A DNA stretch of 5,521 nt from an uncultured Eubacterium sp. (GCA_948468465.1 CAOKJJ010000255.1:1-5521); one strand, 5' to 3'; counted from the first letter of the stretch, positions 1 to 5,064 are shown. Numbers and translations: made by a program. Notes: generated by a model from the sequence alone, not told the origin.

Positions 1-910
1 CCGCATTGGAATAGCAGGTTGCGATATCGCCTGCGCGGCGCGGTTTGATCACATACGGAATCTTCACATCATTGGCTTTTTCAAAGTTTTTCACGATATC
101 CAGCACGCTGTATCCGTGTCCGGTTCCAAGGTTATAGATACAAAGTCCGGCTTTTTCTTCGATTTTCTTTAACGCTTTTACATGTCCTACGGCAAGGTCT
201 ACCACATGGATATAGTCTCTGACACCTGTACCGTCCGGCGTATCGTAATCATCGCCGAATACTCCCAGCTCTTTTAATTTTCCGACTGCCACCTGTGTAA
301 TGTAAGGCATCAGGTTGTTCGGAATGCCGTTTGGATTTTCGCCCATCAGGCCGCTCTTATGCGCGCCGATCGGATTAAAGTAGCGCAGTAAAATGACGTT
401 CCACTGCGGGTCGGCTTTTTGAATATCCGTCAATACCTGCTCCAGCATGGATTTTGTCCATCCATACGGATTCGTGCACTGCCCTTTTGGACATTCCTCT
501 GTAATCGGAATCTGTGCCGGATTGCCGTATACGGTAGCCGAAGATGAGAAAATAATGTTTTTGCAGCCGTTTTGACGCATGACATCTACGAGCGTAAGCG
601 TGCCGGAAATATTATTGTTATAATACTCCCAAGGCTTCTGCACAGACTCGCCGACCGCTTTAAGGCCCGCAAAATGAATGCAGCTGTCGATCGTATTTTC
701 CGCAAACAGCCTGTCTAAAATTTCCCGGTCTAAAATATCCCCCTTATAGAACTTAAGCTCTTTTCCTGTAATCTGTCTGACTCTGTCCAGCGATTTTTCG
801 CTTGCGTTGCTCAGATTGTCCAGCACAACGACCTCATAGCCTGCGTTTAACAGTTCCACACATGTATGGCTTCCGATATATCCGGCTCCGCCTGTTACTA
901 ATATTGCCAT
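1..910 (-). CDS. galE: UDP-glucose 4-epimerase GalE (C-terminus cut by window edge)
   Basis: Interconverts UDP-glucose and UDP-galactose in the cytoplasm (Leloir pathway), using tightly bound NAD. Reading the minus strand from ATG at 910 gives about 303 residues; the family is usually near 338, so roughly 35 C-terminal residues lie outside the window. The N-terminal Rossmann motif [10 protein letters not shown] is at residues 6-15. The catalytic residues of the extended short-chain dehydrogenase fold are present: Ser124 in SSSATVYG, and Tyr149 and Lys153 in YGWTK, the same numbering as the E. coli enzyme. Further family motifs are RYFNPIGAH (176-184) and [10 protein letters not shown] (231-240). 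The start has an AAAAGGAGAA ribosome binding site at 918-927. An AraC-type regulator is divergently transcribed next door, which could regulate it, but this is only positional. I see no clear sigma-A promoter for galE. The identification is firm. Confidence 0.97.
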   Translation of the reverse strand, partial: MAILVTGGAGYIGSHTCVELLNAGYEVVVLDNLSNASEKSLDRVRQITGKELKFYKGDILDREILDRLFAENTIDSCIHFAGLKAVGESVQKPWEYYNNNISGTLTLVDVMRQNGCKNIIFSSSATVYGNPAQIPITEECPKGQCTNPYGWTKSMLEQVLTDIQKADPQWNVILLRYFNPIGAHKSGLMGENPNGIPNNLMPYITQVAVGKLKELGVFGDDYDTPDGTGVRDYIHVVDLAVGHVKALKKIEEKAGLCIYNLGTGHGYSVLDIVKNFEKANDVKIPYVIKPRRAGDIATCYSNA

Positions 911-1016
911 AATTTTATTCTCCTTTTCTAAGTTTTCAACTGCATTTCATGTTTTAAGTTTATCCTTGTTTTGCACAAATGTACAGAAAAAAATGTATAA
1001 AAAATATGTAATTTTG
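911..1016. promoter_or_regulatory. galE/araC divergent intergenic region with a TTGCACAAA repeat
   Basis: This AT-rich spacer carries the galE ribosome binding site (918-927). It also holds the upstream copy of a 9-base direct repeat, TTGCACAAA, at 971-979; the second copy is at 1017-1025, overlapping the -35 of the regulator's promoter. The copies are 46 bases apart. AraC-family proteins commonly bind direct repeats, so these are candidate operator half-sites, by inference. A reading frame can be extended upstream through this segment, but it starts before the promoter and is not expected to be translated. Confidence 0.4.
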
Positions 1017-1045
1017 TTGCACAAACTAAAAAAATACTGTATAAT
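1017..1045 (+). promoter_or_regulatory. Sigma-A promoter of the AraC-family gene
   Basis: A -35 TTGCAC (1017-1022), a 17-base spacer and a perfect -10 TATAAT (1040-1045) predict transcription starting near 1052. This gives a leader of about 45 bases before the GTG start at 1098. The -35 lies inside the second TTGCACAAA repeat, so a protein bound there would compete with polymerase. Confidence 0.8.
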
Positions 1046-1097
1046 GCCTGCAGCCTGGTATTACATAATTATGGAAAACACAAAGGAGACATCTGCC

Positions 1098-1943
1098 GTG
1101 CATGAAAATTATAAAAACTCATACAAATCCACAGAAAAAGAGCTTGTATCGTTAGCCGTATACAATGTCGGCTACCAGAAATGCGACCCGCAGTACCAAT
1201 GGGGGCCAGGTGTAAGGGATCACTATCTGATCCACCATATTATAGCCGGAAAAGGCTGCCTGAAAGTAAAGCAGACATCCTTCCAGCTTAAGGCCGGAGA
1301 CTCTTTTTTAATCTATCCGGATACAGAAGCTTCCTATATCGCAGACGTAAAGGATCCCTGGGAATATGCCTGGGTAGGATTTAACGGTTCGGATGCTCCG
1401 ATTATTTTAAAAGCTACGGACTTTACACCAACCTGCCCGGTCATTACAAATACTCCTTACGGCAAAGAACTGACGCAGCAGCTGCGTCATATTTATGAAG
1501 TACGCGGAAGTGATTTTGAAAGCGCCGTGGAAATGACCGGACATCTGTATACGGCGCTTGCTGTCTTTTTAAAAGGTGCGGGCCATGCCCCTGTGCAGAA
1601 TAATTATCATACATATGTGCAAAAAGCGATTGCATATATATCGGCACATTATTCCTACCCGATTACGGTGGAAGACATTGCTGATTATGTCGGCTTAAGC
1701 CGCAGCCACCTGTTTCGTTCGTTTGAAGCGGTGCTGCACATCTCTCCAAAGGAATATTTGTCCCAGTTCCGCATTAAGCAGGCATGCTACCTGCTGCGGC
1801 ATTCCAACCTGTCCATAACGGCCATTGCCAATTCTGTCGGGTTTGAAAGCAGCCTTTATTTTTCGAAAGCCTTTAAAAAGGCAAAGCAGATGCCGCCGCG
1901 CGAGTATAAGCAAAGGCACAGCAGCCAGGTAAATTTAACTTAA
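1098..1943 (+). CDS. AraC-family transcriptional regulator
   Basis: Cytoplasmic one-component regulator, usually an activator responding to a sugar or related small molecule. From GTG 1098 it is 281 residues, normal for the family. The N-terminal cupin-like sensing domain (about 20-165) includes GPGVRDHYLIHHII near 36-49 and PWEYAWVGFNG. The C-terminal AraC DNA-binding domain spans about 173-273 with two helix-turn-helix units: ITVEDIADYVGLSRSHLFR and SITAIANSVGFESSLYFSKAFKK, then the closing PPREYK motif. The start rests on AAAGGAG at 1082-1088, nine bases before GTG 1098. In-frame ATGs at 966 and 1071 are weaker: 966 lies upstream of the promoter and 1071 has no ribosome binding site. Its divergence from galE suggests a link to galactose metabolism or surface-sugar supply, but the ligand cannot be read from the sequence. 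No convincing terminator follows it. Confidence 0.92.
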   Translation: MHENYKNSYKSTEKELVSLAVYNVGYQKCDPQYQWGPGVRDHYLIHHIIAGKGCLKVKQTSFQLKAGDSFLIYPDTEASYIADVKDPWEYAWVGFNGSDAPIILKATDFTPTCPVITNTPYGKELTQQLRHIYEVRGSDFESAVEMTGHLYTALAVFLKGAGHAPVQNNYHTYVQKAIAYISAHYSYPITVEDIADYVGLSRSHLFRSFEAVLHISPKEYLSQFRIKQACYLLRHSNLSITAIANSVGFESSLYFSKAFKKAKQMPPREYKQRHSSQVNLT

Positions 1944-1993
1944 TTTTTTCAGACATTCAAGCATATATTCATATAGAAATATATTTCATTTTG

Positions 1994-2002
1994 TGGTATA
2001 TT
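1994..2002 (+). promoter_or_regulatory. Extended -10 promoter of the PemK-like gene
   Basis: TGG followed by TATATT (TG at 1994-1995, -10 at 1997-2002) forms an extended -10. The hexamer 17 bases upstream (TAGAAA, 1974-1979) is a poor -35. Transcription would begin near 2009, right at the dyad at 2011-2027, so a protein bound there could block initiation. Confidence 0.45.
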
Positions 2003-2010
2003 ATTAGTTA

Positions 2011-2027
2011 TTGGAAGATACTTCCAA
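2011..2027. promoter_or_regulatory. 7-bp-arm dyad at the toxin gene's 5' end (possible operator or leader hairpin)
   Basis: TTGGAAG (2011-2017), centre ATA, then CTTCCAA (2021-2027) is a perfect inverted repeat just downstream of the predicted -10. Toxin genes are often controlled by a dyad at the transcription start. In RNA it would form a small hairpin hiding the only GGAAG-like sequence upstream of the ATG at 2035. Either role is inferred. Confidence 0.4.
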
Positions 2028-2034
2028 AATACAA

Positions 2035-2709
2035 ATGATTGTGAGAAAATTAATGTCTTATAACTATTGGAATGTTATATGCAAATTAAGAAATTATTTT
2101 AATGGCAATAAAAATGTCTCAGAAAAATTGGCAAAAGAAGTATCCGGAAGAATTGAATGGTTTAACAATTACTTCAATATGTTTCAAAATCCATTATTTT
2201 TTCAGGATCAAAAGCATCCATTGCCAGACTTAATAAGATGCAATATTATTCTTGCGGAACTTGGATTCAATATAGGTATGGAGTTTGGCGGAAGACATTA
2301 TTGCATTGTTTTAAAAAATAGTTCTGTAAACAACAAACGTGTTTTGGTATTGCCTGTAACTACACAAAAACCTTCTGATTATGATATATTTAAAAATACT
2401 ATTTATATTGAATTCGATAAAATAAAAGGTTTAAATGCGACAAAAGATATAGGAAACCCAAATGGCCATAAACGATGGGTAAATATTTTAAACATTAGAT
2501 CTATAAGCAAAAACAGAATTATTTATCCTGTTGATCGTGGAATACCGAATATTTCTAAAGGCCAAATGAGAGTCATTTCTGCAAGAATCATTTCACAGAT
2601 AGCAATGCGTGGTGATTTAGTTGATCTTGATAAAAAATATAAAAAATTGGAAAAGCAATATAAAAAACTATTAGAAAGTTATGAAAACACGCAAAACCAT
2701 ATAAATTGA
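2035..2709 (+). CDS. PemK/MazF-family endoribonuclease toxin, long form, no visible antitoxin
   Basis: MazF/PemK toxins cut mRNA at short sequence motifs and are normally neutralised by a small antitoxin encoded just upstream. From ATG 2035 this protein has 224 residues, about twice a typical MazF (110-120). The core lies at about 68-190: ILAELGFNIGMEFGGRHYCIV, then VLVLPVTTQ, then VNILNIRSISKNRII. The Arg of EFGGRH and the Thr of VTTQ fit the known MazF active-site Arg and Thr by position. An N-terminal extension of about 67 residues has no recognised domain. The C-terminus (about 195-220) is a Lys/Glu-rich coiled coil (KKYKKLEKQYKKLLESY). The start is uncertain: TTG 2011, ATG 2035 and ATG 2053 are all in frame and none has a strong ribosome binding site. 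Two 60-base stretches counted by hand gave 33% and 27% GC, against 43% in rplT, suggesting horizontal acquisition. Confidence 0.82.
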   Translation: MIVRKLMSYNYWNVICKLRNYFNGNKNVSEKLAKEVSGRIEWFNNYFNMFQNPLFFQDQKHPLPDLIRCNIILAELGFNIGMEFGGRHYCIVLKNSSVNNKRVLVLPVTTQKPSDYDIFKNTIYIEFDKIKGLNATKDIGNPNGHKRWVNILNIRSISKNRIIYPVDRGIPNISKGQMRVISARIISQIAMRGDLVDLDKKYKKLEKQYKKLLESYENTQNHIN

Positions 2710-2710
2710 C

Positions 2711-2718
2711 TACATCAA
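2711..2718. repeat. Left target-site duplication TACATCAA
   Basis: An 8-base sequence directly abutting the left end of the 2719-2853 element. It is repeated exactly at 2854-2861 against the right end, as expected for a staggered-cut insertion. It starts two bases after the toxin gene's stop codon. Confidence 0.8.
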
Positions 2719-2853
2719 GTAACAGTTCAGATAACCCTTGAACTGTTACGCATCCGGCCATTGAAAATCGCTTCTCGATGGGCCGGATGCCTGCAGCCAC
2801 TACATTTTCATACGGTCTGTGCAGTAAATGTGCAGACCTACCTAAACTGTTAC
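2719..2853. mobile_element. 135-bp MITE-like element, probably IS66-related
   Basis: The left end GTAACAGTTCAGATA and the reverse complement of the right end, GTAACAGTTTAGGTA, match at 13 of 15 positions, with the outer nine identical. Exact copies of TACATCAA flank both ends. There is no coding capacity for a transposase. Inside are three consecutive inverted repeats: 2719-2729 with 2739-2749 (11 bp, perfect), 2750-2759 with 2781-2790 (GCATCCGGCC arms, perfect; the stem extends inward with a bulge and a wobble), and 2814-2819 with 2833-2838. From family knowledge, IS66 elements have ends beginning GTAA and make 8-bp target duplications. This is therefore best read as a non-autonomous IS66-type miniature element; the family is inferred. 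A reading frame spanning 2761-3003 crosses the element's right boundary and is not a gene. Confidence 0.78.
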
Positions 2854-2861
2854 TACATCAA
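2854..2861. repeat. Right target-site duplication TACATCAA
   Basis: Exact copy of 2711-2718, immediately outside the right inverted repeat AACTGTTAC (2845-2853). With no mismatch between the two copies, the insertion is probably fairly recent. Confidence 0.8.
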
Positions 2862-2892
2862 ATCTTTATTTGCACATATAATAAAAAAGGCG

Positions 2893-2921
2893 TTGACAAA
2901 GCCTGAATATTATGATACATT
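2893..2921 (+). promoter_or_regulatory. Strong promoter with a dyad over the -35
   Basis: A perfect -35 TTGACA (2893-2898), a 17-base spacer ending in TGA (extended -10), and -10 TACATT (2916-2921, four of six matches) predict a start near 2928. The -35 sits inside a 15-base dyad GGCnTTGnCAAnGCC (2889-2903), a plausible repressor site. No open reading frame worth naming lies downstream before the terminator at 3033. Confidence 0.65.
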
Positions 2922-2927
2922 TAGCTT

Positions 2928-3060
2928 ATCAAATTTGCTCTTAAGTGAGCCAGCAGGACTTGAGCCTGTTATTCGCATATTCTATATGCGTCTTATGTTT
3001 TAACTATCAAATTAAAAACTGTGAAGTTTTATGAACACTCTTTCGTGAGTGTTCTTTTTT
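2928..3060 (+). ncRNA. Candidate structured small RNA (about 130 nt)
   Basis: The segment lies between a good promoter (2893-2921) and an intrinsic terminator (3033-3060) and has no credible coding frame. It is rich in short hairpins: GCTC/GAGC (2937-2950), CAGG/CCTG with a 7-base loop (2954-2968), a perfect CGCATAT/ATATGCG with a 3-base loop (2974-2990), AAAACT/AGTTTT (3015-3030), then the terminator stem. The motif TGAGCC occurs twice (2946-2951 and 2961-2966). I do not recognise a known RNA family. Alternatives are the leftover promoter and terminator of a deleted gene, or the leader of a short peptide; the only start codons seen give peptides of about five residues. The RNA call is inference. 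Confidence 0.4.
3033..3060 (+). terminator. Intrinsic terminator of the 2893-3060 unit
   Basis: Perfect 8-bp stem GAACACTC (3033-3040) and GAGTGTTC (3047-3054) around loop TTTCGT, followed by six T residues (3055-3060). The T-run is on the plus strand only, so it stops rightward transcription, including any read-through from the toxin gene. Confidence 0.85.
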
Positions 3061-3078
3061 GTTCTGAAAATCCTATAT

Positions 3079-3117
3079 CCAAAAAGAACCTTATTTTTAT
3101 TATCAGGTTCTTTTTGG
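3079..3117. terminator. Bidirectional terminator between convergent units
   Basis: A perfect 13-bp inverted repeat: CCAAAAAGAACCT (3079-3091) and AGGTTCTTTTTGG (3105-3117), loop of 13 bases. The A-run and T-run sit inside the arms, so the RNA of either strand ends the stem in U residues. It lies 16 bases past the stop of the minus-strand XRE gene, for which it is the natural terminator. It is also a second stop for plus-strand transcripts. Confidence 0.82.
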
Positions 3118-3133
3118 TGTTCACACAAATCAA

Positions 3134-4204
3134 TTAAATTCTCCCACACTGTTTCCTGCACTTTAACAACAGCTGTTCAAACTCTTTTTCTCCGCGCAGG
3201 AACTCATATGCGGGATCGCTTTCCAGCATTTTTAAAAGCGGCGGCAGCAGTTTTTCGGAAATTTGAATTTCACCTTCCGGCTTTTTATAAATACAATGAT
3301 ACAGCGGTGACTGGTCCGGACGAAACGGCTGTTTCATATCTTCCAGCATCTGCTTTAACAGTTCCATGCTTTTGGACACATTTTTCGTCTGCGTTGCCAC
3401 AGATAACAGCCCGACCAAATGCATGTATCCCCATGCGTCAAATGCATGTGCCGCTTCTTTTGCTTTCTGCGCGATCTGTTCTGCTATCGCCGTCTCTCCC
3501 CTTTCCAGTTCCAGATCGACCAGCCTGGAAAAAATTCCAAGAACCATCTGCGACAGCTGCAGCAGCTGCCTTTCCAGCAGTTTTATGGCCTCTTCACAAT
3601 TGCCTTTTTTCTCATATACATCGGCCTGAAAAACTGCCTTATTTAAAAGGTCAGGTTCCGGCAGCTGGTCAAGCACTTGCTGCGCTTTGTCCAACGCACC
3701 GCACTGCATGTACTGGGACACAGCCATAAATCCGGCCCTTTGTCTGATCTTCGCGTCGCCGTTTCGCATCGCACGCTCATACCATTCTGTAATCTGCGGC
3801 TGGTATTGTTCTTTTTCCTGTTTTGACAGTTCTGACATAAGGATCGCTCCCTGTATCAGATTGGCCATTCCCTCCAGCAGTTCACCGCAGTCCGGATAGT
3901 CCCTGATCTTTTGTCTTGCCATTACGACGCCTGCCTGTATTCCGTCTGCCTGTATTTTTTGGATGGTCTCTTCCTGAAACTGCTGAATTTCCTGCTGTGT
4001 CAGCGTTTGCTGAAAACAAAACAGAGAATTTAAATCTACCTTCAGCAATCTCGCCAATTTTGGAATTAATGTAACATCCGGATAGGTGACACCTTTTTCC
4101 CACTTATGGACGGCCGGTGCGGATACGCCCAGATATTCGGCTACCTGTTCCTGCGTCAGCCCCAGTGCACGGCGCTTTTCATAAATTACAGTGTTCATTG
4201 CCAT
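3134..4204 (-). CDS. XRE-family regulator with C-terminal helical (TPR-like) domain
   Basis: A 356-residue cytoplasmic DNA-binding protein. Residues about 4-61 are a Cro/CI-type helix-turn-helix (RRALGLTQEQVAEYLGVSAP, then AVHKWEKGVTYPDVTLIPKLA). Residues from about 70 to the end are all-helical with degenerate paired helices (for example around GALDKAQQVLDQLPEP and GNCEEAIKLLERQLLQL), resembling tetratricopeptide repeats. The layout and length recall RRNPP-type peptide-sensing regulators, but TPR-like tails also occur in XRE proteins with no known peptide, and I found no pheromone gene nearby. The start is supported by GGAGG at 4213-4217, eight bases before the ATG; an internal ATG two codons later is less well spaced. 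It has its own promoter at 4272-4300 and ends at the bidirectional terminator. Its targets are unknown; the membrane-protein pair just upstream is the nearest candidate. Confidence 0.88.
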   Translation of the reverse strand: MAMNTVIYEKRRALGLTQEQVAEYLGVSAPAVHKWEKGVTYPDVTLIPKLARLLKVDLNSLFCFQQTLTQQEIQQFQEETIQKIQADGIQAGVVMARQKIRDYPDCGELLEGMANLIQGAILMSELSKQEKEQYQPQITEWYERAMRNGDAKIRQRAGFMAVSQYMQCGALDKAQQVLDQLPEPDLLNKAVFQADVYEKKGNCEEAIKLLERQLLQLSQMVLGIFSRLVDLELERGETAIAEQIAQKAKEAAHAFDAWGYMHLVGLLSVATQTKNVSKSMELLKQMLEDMKQPFRPDQSPLYHCIYKKPEGEIQISEKLLPPLLKMLESDPAYEFLRGEKEFEQLLLKCRKQCGRI

Positions 4205-4231
4205 TATGATTTCCTCCTGCTTCTATTTTGA

Positions 4232-4250
4232 GAATCGGTGCACACGGTTC
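4232..4250. promoter_or_regulatory. Possible autoregulatory dyad in the XRE gene leader
   Basis: GAATCG (4232-4237) and CGGTTC (4245-4250) form an imperfect inverted repeat, five of six positions, between the predicted start of transcription and the ribosome binding site. XRE regulators often bind such dyads in their own promoters. The match is short, so the evidence is weak. Confidence 0.25.
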
Positions 4251-4271
4251 TTATCTGTTTCTTACATATTA

Positions 4272-4300
4272 ACTATAGCAAAAGGACTTGCCATGTGCAA
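4272..4300 (-). promoter_or_regulatory. Sigma-A promoter of the XRE regulator
   Basis: On the minus strand, -35 TTGCAC (4300-4295), a 17-base spacer and -10 TATAGT (4277-4272). The transcript would begin near 4265 with a leader of about 60 bases. It gives the regulator expression independent of the genes upstream. Confidence 0.75.
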
Positions 4301-4326
4301 TGGAGTGATTGTTAAAGAAAGCAGCG

Positions 4327-4351
4327 AAAATTTAACCTGAGGTTAAATTTT
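4327..4351 (-). terminator. AT-rich palindrome after the EamA pair (terminator or operator)
   Basis: Perfect 12-base arms AAAATTTAACCT (4327-4338) and AGGTTAAATTTT (4340-4351) around a single G. It begins nine bases after the stop of the downstream EamA gene, the right place for its terminator, but on that strand only four U residues follow the stem. The longer T-run is on the plus strand, where no gene needs it. It could instead be a protein-binding site, for example for the XRE regulator encoded next door. Confidence 0.5.
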
Positions 4352-4360
4352 TTCCTGTTT

Positions 4361-4687
4361 CTATAACGCCACACACACTGCCCCAACAACAATGCACAAT
4401 ACGCCAAGCACCTTCTTTTTCGTAATCGTTTCCTTTAAAATCACGTAAGAAAGCAGCATCGTCCAAATATACGTAATCGAAGAAATCGGAAGTACCACCG
4501 AATAATCCAGAACACGAAGCACCAAAATATTCACTGCTGCCGCTGCCAGATATAAAATACCACCGATATATAAGTTAACATTCAGCAGCATCTTTACAAA
4601 TCCGTCACTGCCAGACGCCCTTTTGAAGAATATAGATGCCGCAGAGCCCATAAATGTCATGCTTAATACCATAAAAAAATAAATCAT
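4361..4687 (-). CDS. Small EamA/SMR-like four-helix membrane protein, second of pair
   Basis: A 108-residue integral membrane protein of the drug/metabolite transporter superfamily, one half-size (four-helix) unit. Predicted membrane segments are about 2-20, 33-55, 58-82 and 89-108. SITYIWTMLLSYVILKETIT (67-86) is the typical EamA ending before the last helix. Proteins of this size work as dimers, often as pairs of unequal partners like the one encoded here. The first helix lacks the membrane-embedded Glu that drives proton-coupled drug export in EmrE, so a multidrug exporter is unlikely; ArnE/ArnF-type lipid-carrier flippases are a closer analogy. The gene starts within the stop of the previous one (ATGA overlap, 4684-4687) behind a perfect AGGAGGTGA ribosome binding site. 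Substrate unknown. Confidence 0.82.
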   Translation of the reverse strand: MIYFFMVLSMTFMGSAASIFFKRASGSDGFVKMLLNVNLYIGGILYLAAAAVNILVLRVLDYSVVLPISSITYIWTMLLSYVILKETITKKKVLGVLCIVVGAVCVAL

Positions 4688-5025
4688 TCCGCGTCACCTC
4701 CTCCAATCAATACGACGCCGCATGTAATGATGATAATTCCAATGACCTTAAGCGCTGACAGCTTTTCCTGCAGTACAAAAAATCCAAGTACAGCGCTTAA
4801 AACGTAATTCGTACTCATCATCGGCTGCAGCACTGACACACTTCCATACCGGTATGCAATCAGCATGACTACGGCTCCCAGCCCATATAACACAAATCCG
4901 GACAGCAAAAACAAAATGCCTCCATCCACCGAAAGCTTCCACATCAGCTGTCCGACACAGGCCAGCACCGCGGCTGTCAGCATCAATACAATTCCTTTTT
5001 TGTTTTTTTCAAATGATTCGCGCAT
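4684..5025 (-). CDS. Small EamA/SMR-like four-helix membrane protein, first of pair
   Basis: A 113-residue membrane protein and the likely obligate partner of the following gene. Predicted helices are about 11-31, 36-57, 62-86 and 92-110; the signature MMSTNYVLSAVLGFFVLQEKLS (69-90) matches the EamA repeat. The first helix (AVLACVGQLMWKLS) has Cys near where EmrE carries its essential Glu14. I choose ATG 5025 because AAAGGGG (5031-5037) sits five bases upstream. A longer version from 5106 would be translated through the rplT terminator and adds a hydrophilic, non-conserved-looking stretch. No promoter of its own is obvious in the 93 bases after rplT, so it may depend on read-through from the ribosomal-protein operon. 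The substrate is unknown; undecaprenyl-linked sugar or lipid export is only an analogy. Confidence 0.82.
   Translation of the reverse strand: MRESFEKNKKGIVLMLTAAVLACVGQLMWKLSVDGGILFLLSGFVLYGLGAVVMLIAYRYGSVSVLQPMMSTNYVLSAVLGFFVLQEKLSALKVIGIIIITCGVVLIGGGDAE
4694..4702 (-). promoter_or_regulatory. Perfect ribosome binding site within the upstream EamA gene
   Basis: On the minus strand AGGAGGTGA, a full match to the anti-Shine-Dalgarno, lies six bases before the ATG of the second EamA gene and inside the last codons of the first. With the ATGA overlap it predicts coupled, strong translation of the second partner. Confidence 0.85.
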
Positions 5026-5064
5026 AGCATCCCCTTTTCCCATTTGTTTTCTCAAATATAAATA

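Noticed and set aside
2011..2709. Type III (ToxN-like) toxin with an RNA antitoxin
   Set aside because: Type III antitoxins are tandem repeats directly upstream of the toxin. The 67 bases upstream have no tandem repeat, and the motifs match PemK/MazF instead.
2871..2882. Second promoter with TATAAT at 2877-2882
   Set aside because: The -10 is perfect, but the position 17 bases upstream (TACATC, in the target duplication) is a poor -35 and there is no extended -10.
2940..2972. Minus-strand sequence resembling a tRNA T-arm (CAGGCTCAAGTCCTG)
   Set aside because: The T-loop begins with C instead of T, the fifth stem pair fails, and no matching acceptor or anticodon arm exists upstream. At most it is a tRNA relic; it also reads as a plain hairpin of the candidate RNA.
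2761..3003. 80-residue open frame on the plus strand
   Set aside because: It starts inside a hairpin of the miniature element, crosses the element's boundary and target duplication, has no ribosome binding site, and ends in hairpin-encoded residues.
2709..3130. CRISPR array or tandem repeat
   Set aside because: The repeats here are one pair of inverted ends and one pair of flanking direct copies, not regularly spaced units.
3049..3729. 226-residue plus-strand frame and shorter plus-strand frames over 3366-3899
   Set aside because: They are antisense to the well-supported XRE gene, start within or beyond terminators, and have compositions typical of shadow frames.
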